Source: Haberlea rhodopensis
Taxonomy: Eukaryota; Streptophyta; Magnoliopsida; Lamiales; Gesneriaceae
DNA length: 64,000 nucleotides
NCBI GenBank assembly: GCA_907163345.1
Contig: CAJQUN010000230.1
Span: 248,001-312,000 of the forward strand
Direction: 5' to 3'
Position numbers and translations under genes: made by a program. The notes beneath the pieces were generated by a model. It did no database searches, was not told the DNA's origin, and saw nothing but the letters and a program-made list of their open reading frames with translations. Each line of letters begins with the position of its first letter. The stretch's first letter is position 1. This document shows, piece after piece, positions 46,403 to 58,371 of this stretch.

Positions 46403-47348
46403 ATATAATCAATAAAACAATAAAATCAAAGTGCCTAATCCAATAGATGCATCAGCCGACTAATTATTTTAATATAATTCAACAAAGCAGATGTATTCAA
46501 TTAAATACAATTCAATAATTTCTTCTGATACAATTATATTATAATAAAAAAAAGAAAGCGGAAACAGTAATCAAACGAACCGAAACGCAACATTCATATT
46601 AGTGTATACAATTTCTGCAAAAAAATTAACGTCATATCAAATCATCAATAAAAAAAATATTATACTCACCCGAAGCAAACACCAATGGAGATTAGAGAGA
46701 ATAATGTGAATAGATTTTCCAATGTGATTAGGGAGACGTATGAAGAGAGAGAGAAAGTATGATGAAACATTCAACTGAATGATATTTTTCAATTAAAAGT
46801 CTCTCAAAATTTTTAAGGTTGATGATAGATATTTTTTGATTTTCCATATTTGTTCTTAGGGTTTTAAGCTTTTTACTTAATGAATTCTATAAGAATCATT
46901 GAAAATCCACTGAAATTTTGGATACTACTAAACTTTTATGGAGTTTTGAAAGTCAAGTTTGAATACCACATGACTTTTTAAAACTCGAAGTATATTTTGG
47001 ATACCACTAAACTTTTATGAAGTATATAAAAGTCTAGATTGAATACCTCTAAATTTTTAAACTCCATAAAAGTCAATAAAAGTATGAAATGAATACACCC
47101 CACTAAATATGTTTTAATAACTCAGTTTAACATCCACATTTGCTAGCAATTACAACGAGAAAATCAAACATTCAATGATACGCCACCCAGCTTCAAATAT
47201 GTAAGAATTCATTACTCACATTAGGCAGTACCCAAATTCAATGGCTTCCTCACAGCCCCTTTCACTGTTAACTATGACTGCTATCACCTGGAGTGAACAT
47301 ATTTCATGGCTTATTTATGAGTGCGGAAACAAAATATATATATTATTA

Positions 47349-50300
47349 TCAGGGTGGTAATGGGCTTATAGGATTGTGCGCTTCAATATCTACGTGCCTA
47401 ATACCAGGAACTATTTCCTGGATTTCTTTTTCCAGTCGATCTACTTCACTCCCAAGAGCTGTGACAACCTCCTCACCTGCACATGAAGGACCATGAACAT
47501 GGTTGTTACACTGCACTAGGAAATTGTAATTACTTATTATCACATACCATAGTTTGACATGATCTTGAGCAATGCAGAATCATCTCCTTGCTTGGCAGCC
47601 TCCCGAAACTGATCAGATCACCATCACATGAATGAAAGTCGAATCATTATTAGTAGAACTACACAGCATAATGCTAAAAAGAATCAGGAATGAAACAAGA
47701 TATTAGTTGCATGCGAAGTAGATATGCATGGTTATGCTATTTCTTCTCTGGTGTTCCACAGCTGCACAGTTCTGGTATGAACTGAAGTTTGTGTGAAGAA
47801 TTAACAGAGTAATTACTTTAAAATCAAGATCACCACACCTCACGACAAAATAAATTGAAAGGAATACACATAGATAGTAATCCGTCAACAAGCAACAATT
47901 TAGAAGGCAGGTTTCTGAACGCAGAAAGTCTAGGACTGTGGAATCACCTGTTTAGCCCACTCTCCACGCCCAGTTCTGCTTAGATAGTTTTGCACCAGCA
48001 CCACACCATTGAAGTCTGTGATACAATGAAACTATATCTTTCAGAAACTGTGGAAAACCGAGATGGGACTAGCCAAAAGTAAGTTGTACCATGTGTATCG
48101 AAATGATTTTTTAAATACAAATCAATTTATTACCTATTTCAGCCTTGAATCTAAAAAATCCAGGCCCAATCACCTCACTTTTGCAATCATAAACAGAATC
48201 AACAACCTACCGAAAAAACACCATAGGTTCAGCCTGGATGTCATTTGTTACAAGTAAGAAAATAAGAGTTTGTATTTTCAAGTACTGGGTCGTTTTGGAG
48301 AAAGTGAAGAACTCGCTCCATATCATGGTTATCAATCGCTCTACCAATCAAAGAATGGCGATTCCTCTGAATCAGAAATATTGCAACCTGCATTGTATAC
48401 GTCAAATATTAAGGCTCAAAATCACAACAGCTGTTCCCCATCCTTCATTCTTGTGGGATGAATAAGGAAGAAAAAATGTAACTAGCCATCCTCATTCCCA
48501 CTGTTTATTTTCCGCATTCATGGAGCAAATTCTTCTCCAACGCACCAAACATTTGTTTTTACCCAATAGTTTATTATGGCATTTGAGATTTACACTATCA
48601 ATATCTTTCCTAAAAGCAAAATATTGATGTTTGGCTAAAAACTATTATGCAATCTAAGCCATCCAAGAAGCATTAATGATTGATTATTTTCTATCCATCT
48701 ACATTAGTCCGAACAAAAAAATTAAAAAAAATTAACGATTGTGTACAATATGCTAGTGCCTCCTTTTTCATTCTAAACACGGTCATTCTTTTGAATTGCA
48801 ACCTTTAAAAATACAGATAAGGAGTTGGTGCCGCAAAGTTAGTAAATACATACCATGCCCAAAAGGTTGCCCACTATAATTGAACCTATGGGATCATATA
48901 TTGCATTTCCAGTGGCCTTAACAGCCACTAGTGATGCAGCAGCAATGGCAAGTCCAGTAACGGCAGCACCGTCCTGCATAATTGAAATTGATATAAGGCT
49001 CACCAACACAACTTGAGGATAACATTTTCTTGCTTATGGTCTCAAACAACATGACAGTAATAGCAGTCAAGCCTTCAGCGAAATTTCTAAATACAGCAAA
49101 ACTCTATAAGGAACATTAAAATCTTTTCTATATAGAAATTTGATCATTCTCTATTCAAGACTCATGCTCAGTATTAATATTGTTCCATTAACGATATATG
49201 ATGTGATAATATACTATGCAGTTTATGCAAACAATACATCGAGTTCAATAATTTCCAATCTAGCTTCATTCTCTGTCTATCCTGGTACAAATGTCTACTA
49301 AAGTATTCCCGTAATATATTTGTGGAAGTCAGGTATATATAGTAGAATCCAACAGAATACGCGATAGATAGAAGCTTAAGAATCAAATATATAGCTGTCA
49401 TTTAAAAGTACTTCTATATATGCAATAAAAGTGAAAATGCCTCATTTTAATTCCATCATATCAGTCCTTTGTTGGTTTGTGTTAAATACCATCTCTTACA
49501 GAAACATTTGATTTTCTTGAACCATGCCGCACAACAAAATATACTTCACAAATCTGGAAGAAAACAATTCTTCTGCCCTTGAGTCTGTTTCCACTGTTAC
49601 ATTATACATATCTATGTTCTTAAATATCAAACAGATATGACACGAAATGAAGCATCAGACGAACGTATAGCTAATACCAACATCAGCTGAGATGTTTCCA
49701 ATCATTCTAAATCTTTACTCTATGCTACTTAACTCTTAACAAACTCGAGAGTTTGAATTACCAAAATTAGCAAGCTATTACCTCTGTCATGACAGCAACC
49801 GCCGTTGGATCGTGACCACGCCATATGTAATCTCTCACTTTCATTCCTTCCGCAGCAGCACCTTTTCTAACAGCATGGATGGCCACAACAAGAGAAGCAC
49901 CTGAAACAAGTCTATATTCAATCTATATAACTATAAACACGTAAAGAAAAACTGATTTGTAGTAATCCTGCAGGCCAAAGATGTAAAATGAGTATCCCAC
50001 CTTCTATGATGAATGAGCCACCAATCACTAAAGCAGCATACTCTATATGTTCAGGAGGCTGAAAGAAAAAGATAATGTTACATTACATATCCTTAAAATT
50101 AATGTCGTTTAGAAAAATGAAAGTATTTTAACAATTGCCGTGGTACATGACCTGAGAAGTCCACAAGTTTTGAATGCCGTGAATAATTGTAGCTCCAGAG
50201 CCAAGACAAAATATACCAACAGCAGATATCAAAGACCAAACAAATCTTTCTTTGGAATAGCCGTATCTGAGATAATTCAAGGCATAAGGATCAGCATCTT

Positions 50301-52070
50301 TAGGCCACCATATTTTTCTCCCAACAAGCCATATCCAGATATATTAATGTTACTGCTTCATCACTCTGAAAGAAGTTATTGTGTAACATGGTAGATAACA
50401 GTTAAAATCATTACATTTTTTTTTGGATTTAATCAGATTCATTATTCCAATGTCGATCATCCGTTTTAAGCCCTTTATAGGATTGGATAGTAAAATATGG
50501 AATTTGTCTCCAGACAACAAGCTTAGGTGCGATCTTAACCGATACAGATGAAAACAAAGTCCAACTTATACCCTTATTCCATGTATAGAGAGCTTCAAAA
50601 GTGTCTTGGACTCCTTGATGTTTCAAAAACAAAATTGAAAGCTGCCTATATTTTCCTTCTATCTATTTGCTAACTCTATGACAAATATCAAGGAATACTT
50701 ACGGATGCAAAGCATCAGGGGCACGGCGTGAACTACTCAAACCATATGCAAGAAGAGCCTACAAAAAGCATGAATTATATTCTCTGTTCTGCTAGAATGC
50801 AATAACTAAATAAATAAAAGAAGGAAAACAAATGACCTGATTTGCAAAATCTGCAGCAGAATGGACGACTTCAGCCAACATAACATGGCTTGAGGTGGAT
50901 AACCAGACACCAAATTTGAGAGAAAACACAAGAAAGTTGCACCATAATGCTGTTGTGACCGCTCGCTGGCTAAAACAAACAAATCGGGTGGGCAAGAAAA
51001 ACAGACCAAAGGACTTACAAGTAAAAGGGAAAAAAAAGATTCAATCCAGAAAACTTTAGACTGGAGAACATTTGCAAACAAGTCAGCAAGAGATTCTCCA
51101 AACAAAATTGAAAATTTCAAATAACAACCAGGAAAAAAAGGTGGGTATGGATGATTTCATAAATCCAACCTATCATATCTCAAAAAGGCAAAAACTCCTG
51201 GGGAAAACAAAATATTGAATTATCCATAGTTTTAAACAAGATGCATTTGCAACTAAATGACGGGGTAAAAAGTATGAAAGAAGAGATATGAAATAATGGC
51301 ATTTTAGACCTATATATTAATGGGAGACAGCATGTGGAGAAATAAACATGAATACTGGAAAAGACACTTCATTAAACAAAATATCATCATTTATTACAGT
51401 AAAATAGCACACCATACTAGGGACACTTTCAACAATTTCTATTCACTTAAACATTGGAAAATGAACGTGAAACAACTAATCCAGAACTTGGCAATTAAAG
51501 TGACGAACAGGATAGATATTTTCTAAAGTCGTTACTTTTTCAAGTTTCAGAAACGAAGAAAGAATTTAAGAAACCTCATAAAAAAATGAGAGGGACTGAG
51601 GGACACCTCCAGAAATTACCTGTGACCATCCACCTCAATAGTCTCGATTTTTTTAGCTCTAGTGAGAAAACCTGCAGAAAAACACCAAAATTGCAGTACC
51701 AGCTTTAAACTCGCATGATATTTACCATTACAACGATAAAGATTTAATACTTAATAGTCCATAAGAAAAAAGGGGGAAATCGCTTACTTCGTGTGACAGG
51801 ACCCTGGTGGTAATTAAAACAAGGTAAAATCAAGTTAGCTGAATGTAGGATAGACAAATTCGGCTTCAAAAATATCCCAAATGGTGCAAAGCCCTGCCCT
51901 TGAGCAGAAAAATTGTTAAAATATTTGTTTCGAAGATGGCCTAATTTGTTATCCGGAGAAATAGGATTCTCCTCGGTGGTAATAATTTGGGAGACGGAGC
52001 AGCTCAACAAGCTGTGCTGGTGACGAAATTGGCCACGACGAAGGCGAAACAGAATACGAGAGAGTCGCAT
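47349..52070 (-). CDS. MTPC4: Cation diffusion facilitator, metal tolerance protein C4 type (ZnT9/SLC30A9-like)
   Basis: Thirteen exons join in frame to 455 residues: 51788-52070, 51620-51671, 50837-50969, 50703-50758, 50152-50266, 50001-50058, 49782-49900, 48854-48973, 48286-48387, 48134-48206, 47948-48015, 47548-47608 and 47349-47476. All introns are GT-AG. The N-terminus (MRLSRILFRLRRGQFRHQH) is Arg-rich and free of acidic residues, like a mitochondrial presequence. Six membrane segments follow. The first metal site motif is HSAAD (His148, Asp152). The matching second site is TEDGAAVTG (around Asp273), the variant seen in the ZnT9 branch rather than HxxxD. The soluble C-terminal domain ends HVDIEAHNP. 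The expected role is metal/proton transport in an organelle, by homology to mitochondrial ZnT9. Confidence 0.93.
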
Positions 52071-52420
52071 TTATCGATAAACCACAGTAGAATCAGCAAG
52101 CAAATTATGCTCCGATGATCTGGGCAAACTTTCACATCAATGAGATGTCTTCTCTCTTTACTCTTGGAAAAAATGGCTTAGGGTTCTGCCATTTGCAAAT
52201 TTTCTTTTATATATATATATATCTATATATATCTATATCCTTATTAAGGAGTTAAGTTTTAAGTAAAAAATAGGGCGAATTGCAAGGTTTAAATATCAAA
52301 ATATTATAAAAAAAATTATTTCTAAAATATCGTAACCCAAATTTTTTTAACAAATTATCGGAATTTGTTTCTTCAAAGAACAAGTTCATTTAAAAAAAAA
52401 AATTTGACCTGAACTCGCTT
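52071..52420. other. Upstream region of the MTPC4-type gene
   Basis: A short leader and promoter space with an AT microsatellite at 52205-52240 (TATATATCTATA). The copia element begins 350 bp upstream of the start codon, so it may border or interrupt the promoter. Confidence 0.5.
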
Positions 52421-52524
52421 CTTGTAATTCCTTTATCCGATATGAATCCCTATGTATAGATCTGCTGGTTAGTAATCCATAAAAATTTTATTCCGCTGCG
52501 TTGAATGCTCTTGGATTACTTACA
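52421..52524 (+). repeat. 5' LTR remnant of the copia element
   Basis: It matches the last 104 bases of the 3' LTR (59761-59864) with two or three differences, from CTTGTAATTCC to GGATTACTTACA. Everything upstream in the LTR, including its promoter, is missing. Confidence 0.92.
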
Positions 52525-52525
52525 G

Positions 52526-52537
52526 TGGTATCAGAGC
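52526..52537 (+). other. Primer-binding site of the copia element
   Basis: TGGTATCAGAGC, one base after the LTR end; complementary to initiator Met-tRNA. Confidence 0.93.
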
Positions 52538-52759
52538 CAGGTTCAAGGCTCATATCGGATTTATGTGGTTAAATAGTTTAATCATATTAGAATTAATATT
52601 GCATGCTATTTAAAACTGTATGAACATATATGATATGTTAATATTTAGTTTGTGAAAATCATCGTAGAATTGTATTTGATATAATTGGCGAATAATCATA
52701 TTTATTGAGCAAGTTTTCGGCCATCACCATCACAAATGACACCACGGCTAGCCACATGA

Positions 52760-53230
52760 GGGCTAGGATTTTCGAACCCTTGGCTCGAGATGGCTTAGTC
52801 GTTGTGGCTAATAATTGTGCATGGAAGTGTCGAAAATTGATTAGGGTTTAGAACCCATTGGACGTGACGGCTAGCTCATGACGGCTAGGGTTTCGAACCC
52901 TAGTAGCCGTGCATGGCTCGGCCATCGTCGCCTATTTTGCTAAAGTTTTGAGACGTGGATGAGTTTTGAACTCTTTGGCTCGATAATGGTTCACGCATGC
53001 ATGATTAGTAGCTTTACCACAGGAGAGCAAGGTTTTTCGAACCCTTAGCTCGAGATGGTTGAGCCAACCCCGTGCATGGCCTGACCGTGACTCGTGGCTA
53101 ACTAATTCCGGCGTTTCAATTAAGATGGCTCGATAAAGTTGCATGAAGGTGCGAGGCGGCTAGGGTTTGGAACCCTAGCGCCGCCGCCGCTCGAGCCATG
53201 GCTCGGCCATGGGCTAGGGTTTCGAACCCT
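52760..53230. repeat. Dispersed palindromes CTAGGGTTTCGAACCCTAG in the copia leader
   Basis: At least six perfect or near-perfect copies lie near 52770, 52845, 52887, 53030, 53160 and 53212. They alternate with GGCTCGAGATGG and CATGGCTCGGCCATG motifs. Each half-site contains the plant telo-box-like TAGGGTTT. Confidence 0.8.
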
Positions 53231-53299
53231 AGGCCCATTAATGGTCAAGCCGTGTGCTTTGTGGTTCGAACCATGGTGGTTCGTTTCTTAGTCGCTTTA

Positions 53300-54395
53300 G
53301 TTCGTGGCATGTGATGTCCCGAGCGTACGATAATTTTTCAAAAATTATTTTACAGTTTTAATTAGAATTAAATTTAAAATGTTTAGAATTTAATTAGTTA
53401 AATGTTAATGCATGCCTTATGTGTTGTTTGAGCATGGTGCGTGGTTATAGCCCTTTGACCTATTAGATAGGATTTGTGGATGTTTGTAATATATAATACG
53501 ACCTGCGTGTCGTGCCTTCTCTATTTCATTCTAAATGTAATCCCTCCCCTATGTTCCCATCGAATGTGAATCGAGGAATTCTATATCTTGTAAATAGTGT
53601 AGTTTATTTTATTGATGGTGATCAATGAAGATGGAGCATCGTGCCGGGATGAGGAGGCCATTCACAAATTGGAGCCAAAGGAAGGTGCTTGTGAAGTCAC
53701 CTTAGGTTGACTCTTAGGATTTTCTCATTGGCTTGAGAGAATCGTTAGTAGGGGCTATAACCATGTCACGTTTAATTATGTATGTTGATGCATGATTTAT
53801 CTTATGTTTTAGTTTGATAATAGTATTACACATATATGTAGATATGTATACAACTATATGTAGTAGGACATATTTTAAATTATCAAACTAATCATGAGAT
53901 CAATAAATCCCTCTAAAATATTAAGTTTTAGATGCCATCCAAAATTAAAAGTACTCGTCAATAACTTCGATTGTACATGTGTGGGCTTGCCAAAGCAAAG
54001 CACCGTGGCAATCTTAGTAAGTCTTTAAAGGATAAAAGTGATATCCGTTATACTTTAAATTGGGTACGACTTAACTAGGTTATCTCAATAGGATTGGGAA
54101 CTTAGAGGCATGGGTTGGATTATAATTCATTTGATGAATTGAACAAAGTGTTGTTCGTCCAACTATCCAAGAATTACATGTGATGTAATTGACAAAGTGT
54201 TGTCTACCTAAATAACCGAGTCTTGGGCGATTAGCCAAAGCTAACTCAAGATTAGGCGAAATATGGATCTTGGCCCACTAAAGGTTTCGAGGGTTGATAT
54301 TTTTTAAACAAAATAGTGGGAGTATCATTTAATATAAGACCATGTTAAATGATTAAATCATAAACCTATTTTGCATATTTATATTGTAGATATCC
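53300..54395 (+). other. Remaining untranslated leader of the copia element
   Basis: No coding sequence is seen between the palindrome field and the gag ATG. Short runs such as GGGGCTATAACCATGTCACG look like leader or splice-related sequence, but no function can be assigned. Confidence 0.55.
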
Positions 54396-57300
54396 ATGGC
54401 AACTAACAACGTTACTAGCACTTTATCACTGCGATCGGTCCTTGAGAAGGACAAATTAAATGGGACGAATTTCCTAGACTGGCATAGGAACTTGAGGATA
54501 GTCCTCAAACAAGAAAAGAAACAATATGTCCTAGAGGAACCCTTACCCGCTGAGGAACCTCCCCTAACGGCTACAAGAGCTGAAAAAGATGCTTACAAGA
54601 AGCATCAAAGTGACGCACTTGATGTTGGGTGCCTTATGCTTGCCACCATGAACTCTGAGCTTCAGAAGCAACATGAGGAAATGGAGGTGTTCGATATGAT
54701 CGAACACTTAAAGCAATTGTACCAACAGCAAGCAAGACAAGAGAGGTATGACGTCTCTAAGGCGTTATTCCAGTGCAGGATGGTAGAGGGAAGCCTTGTT
54801 GGAACTCATGTGCTCAAGATGATTGGGTACATTGAGAATCTGGACAAGCTGTGTTTTCCATTGGACCAAGAGTTGGCCACCGATGTGATCTTGCAATCGT
54901 TGCCTGAGAGCTTCAGTCAATTTGTAGTAAATTACAATATGACTGACATGGAAAAGACTCTACCACAATTGCTTGGTATGTTGAGAACATATGAAGCAAA
55001 TACAAAGAAGACTAAGGCCACAAATGTTCTTATTGTGAATAAGGGCAAAGGAAGGGCCAAAGCTAAAGGCAACAAGAAAGCAAAGAAGGTCTTTGTTAAA
55101 TCTAAGCCAAAGTCTTATGCACTAAAGCCAAAAGGGGGGATAGCGAAGGAAGGGAACTGTTTCCATTGCGGTGAGACCGGCCATTGGAAAAGAAACTGCA
55201 AAGTATATCTGGAGGATCTAAAGAAAGGAAGTGTGACTTCCGCTTCAGGTATTTTTGTTATAGAAGTCAATTTATCTACTTCTTCATCATGGGTATTAGA
55301 TACTGGATGTGGATCTCACATTTGTGTAAATGTGCAGGATCTAAAAAGGAGTAGGACGTTGGCGAAAGGTGAAGTTGATCTCCGAGTTGGAAATGGAGCA
55401 AGAGTTGCTGCATTAGCTATAGGAGATTATCATTAAGCTTTACCTTCTGGTTTATCATTGATTTTAAAAGACTGTTATTTTGTGCCATCTATTACTAAAA
55501 ACATAATTTCTATTTCTTGTTTAGACAAGTATGGTTTTTCATTTATAATAAAGGACAACTGTTGTTCTATTTATTTAAATGATATGTTTTATGCTAGTGC
55601 ACAAATGGTGAATGGTCTTTATGTATTAAATCTTGATATGCCTATCTATAACATAAATACTAAAAGGATTAAAAATAATGATTGTACTCCGACTTATCTC
55701 TGGCATTGTCGCTTGGGCCACATAAACGAGAACCGCATATCTAAACTTCATAAGGATGGAGTATTAGATTCATTTGATTTTGAATCATATGAAACATGCG
55801 AATCTTGTTTAATGGGCAAGATGACTAAAGCCCCTTTCAAGGGACATGTTGAAAGGGCAAATGTTTTATTGAGACTAATACATAGTGATGTATGTGGACC
55901 AATAAGTACACAAGCTAGAGGTGGTTTTCAATACTTCGTTACATTTACTGATGACCTCAGTAGATATGGGTATGTGTACCTAATGAAGCATAAGCATGAA
56001 ACCTTTGAAAAGTTCAAAGATTTCAAGAATGAAGTACAAAACCAACTTGGCAAGAGTATCAAAATCCTTCGATCAGATCGAGGAGGTGAATACTTAAGCC
56101 AATAGTTTCATGACTATCTAAAGGAGTGTGGAATAGTCCCACAACTCACTCCTCCGTATACTCCACAATGGAATGGTGTATCCGAGAGGAGAAATTGAAC
56201 CTTGTTGGACATGGTTAGATCAATGATGAGTCATGCAGATCTTCCGATATCGTTTTGGGGACACGCTCTAGAAACAGCGATTTTCTTACTGAACCGTGTT
56301 CCATCTAAATCAGTGGAAAAGACACCATATGAGATATGGATTGGGAAGCGTCCTAGTATGTCTTTTATGAAGATTTGGGGTTGTGAGGCTTTCGTTAGAC
56401 GTCACGCCACTAACAAACTTGGACCCAAATCTGATAAGTGTTTATTTGTGGGGTATCCTAAGGAAACGAAAGGATACTATTTCTATTATCCCACCGAGAA
56501 CAAAGTAGTTGTTGCTCGGACTGGTGTATTTCTTGAAAGAGAATTTATTTCTAGAAAAACCAGTGGGAGAAAAATAGAACTTAGTGAAGTTCAACCACAA
56601 GAAAACACTGAACCTGAGATTGAGATGGAAACAGAGCAGCTCCGCAAGCTGTTGTGGAAGAAGCACCTACTCAAGAGACACAAGCCCAGCGTAGGTCTGT
56701 AAGAGAACACCGGGAGCCACAGAGATATGGATTTCTTGTGACTCAACAAGGTGACTTACTACTTATTGATGAGGATGAGCCGTCATCTTATCAACAAGCT
56801 ATAATGGGCAATGATTCTGAGAAATGGCAAGAGGCCATGAAATCTGAGATGGAATCCATGTATGCAAACCAAGTATGGACTTTGGTTGATCCACCTGAAG
56901 GGGTACGACCCATAGGGTGCAAATGGATTTTCAAGAAAAAGACCGATATGGATGGTAACGTACAAACCTATAAAGGTCGGCTGGTTGCAAAAGGATTCAA
57001 ACAAATTCATGGTATTGACTATGATGAAACCTTTTCACCAGTGTCCATGGTTATATCCATAAGGATCTTACTTGCAATAGCTGCATTTCATGATTATGAA
57101 ATCTGGCAGATGGATGTCAAAACAGCTTTCCTTAATGGAAATCTGCTCGAGGATGTGTACATGACACAGCCCGAGGGTTTTGTCGATCCAAATGATGCTG
57201 GAAAGATATGTAAGCTACAACGATCCATTTATGGATTGAAGCAAGCTTCTCGGAGTTGGAATCTTCGTTTTGATGATGCAATCAAAGAGTTTGGTTTTAT

Positions 57301-58279
57301 CAAAAATGAAGATGAACCTTGTGTCTACAAGAAGGTCAGTGGGAGCGTAATCATTTTCCTAGTGTTGTATGTAGATGACATACTTCTTATTGGAAATGAT
57401 ATCCCTGCCTTGCAATCTGTAAAGATTTGGCTAGGGAACTGCTTTTCGATGAAAGATTTAGGAGAAGCCACCTATGTATTAGGAATCAAGATCTATAGAG
57501 ATAGATCAAGAAGGCTTCTTGGTCTAAGTCAAAGTACATACATAGACAAGGTGCTTAAAAGGTTTAGCATGCAAGAATCCAAGAAAGGATTCGTGCCTAT
57601 GACGCATGGCATTTATCTCTCGAAGGAACAGTGTCCTTCAACAGAAGATGAGAGACAACGCATGAGTAAGATTCCATACGCGTCAGCTATTGGATCTATC
57701 ATATATGCCATGATATGTACTTGTCCCGATGTATCGTATGCTTTGAGCATGACTAGCAGATATCAAGTTGATCCAGGTGAAGGTCACTAGATTGCTGTCA
57801 AGAACATCCTGAAGTACTTGAGAAGGACTAAGGATACATTCTTGATTTATGGAGGTGAGGAAGAGCTCAATGTAATGGGTTACACTGATGCAAGCTTCCA
57901 AACTGACAAAGATGGTTTTCGATCGCAATCTGGATATGTGTATTGCCTAAATGGAGGTGCTGTGAGCTGGAAGAGTTCAAAGCAAGAAACAGTAGCCGAT
58001 TCTACAACGGAAGCTGAGTATATTGATGCCTCGGATGCAGCAAAGGAAGCTGTTTGGATGAGGAAGTTCATTTCTGAACTTGGAGTGGTGCCTAGCATTA
58101 AAGATCCGATAGAACTCTATTGTGACAACAATGGAGCAATCGCATTGGCTAAGGAACCAAGATCTCACCAAAGATCCAAGCACATACTTAGGCGTTTCCA
58201 TTTCATTAAAGAAATCGTTGAAAGGGGAGATGTAAAATATGCAAAGTGCCAACAGATGATAATGTATCTGACCCATTGA
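54396..58279 (+). pseudogene. Copia gag-pol, inactivated
   Basis: The ATG at 54396 opens gag with a Lys-rich region and a zinc knuckle CFHCGETGHWKRNC, then a protease motif (WVLDTGCGSHIC). A stop at 55434-55436 interrupts the same frame, which continues into integrase (HCRLGH, CESCLMGK, an acidic core HSDVCGP, FTDDLSRYG, SDRGGEY). Further in-frame stops lie at 56103-56105 and near 56198. A frameshift near 56640-56700 leads to the RT frame (PEGVRPIGCKWIFKKK, WQMDVKTAFLNGN, YVDDILLIGND). A stop at 57788-57790 falls before the RNase H part (YTDASFQTD, STTEAEYI, HILRRFHFIKE), and the last codons near 58240 are frameshifted. All expected domains are present but not as one product. Confidence 0.92.
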
Positions 58280-58371
58280 CGAAGCCACTGTCACAGCAGA
58301 AGCATGATAGTCATACTAGATCTCTAGGCATTAGGTATATGTCTGAGTGGTCTTAGTGCAAGTGGGAGATT

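Larger units (their letters stand above)
41841..47101 (-). mobile_element. PIF/Harbinger transposon, decayed, with a LINE nested inside
   Basis: The left end reads GATGTGTATTTCTTCTAGAC and the right end, inverted, GGGGTGTATTCATTTCATAC. Both continue into ACTTTTATYGACTTTTA, so these are terminal inverted repeats with repeated ACTTTTAT subterminal motifs. Between them, on the minus strand, are the two genes typical of the superfamily: a Myb/SANT-like protein (43290-44260) and the transposase (42228-43115). Removing the inserted LINE (44510-46402 plus one duplication) leaves about 3.35 kb, a normal size. The 3-bp flanks (AGA and ACT) do not match, so a target duplication is not preserved. Confidence 0.8.
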
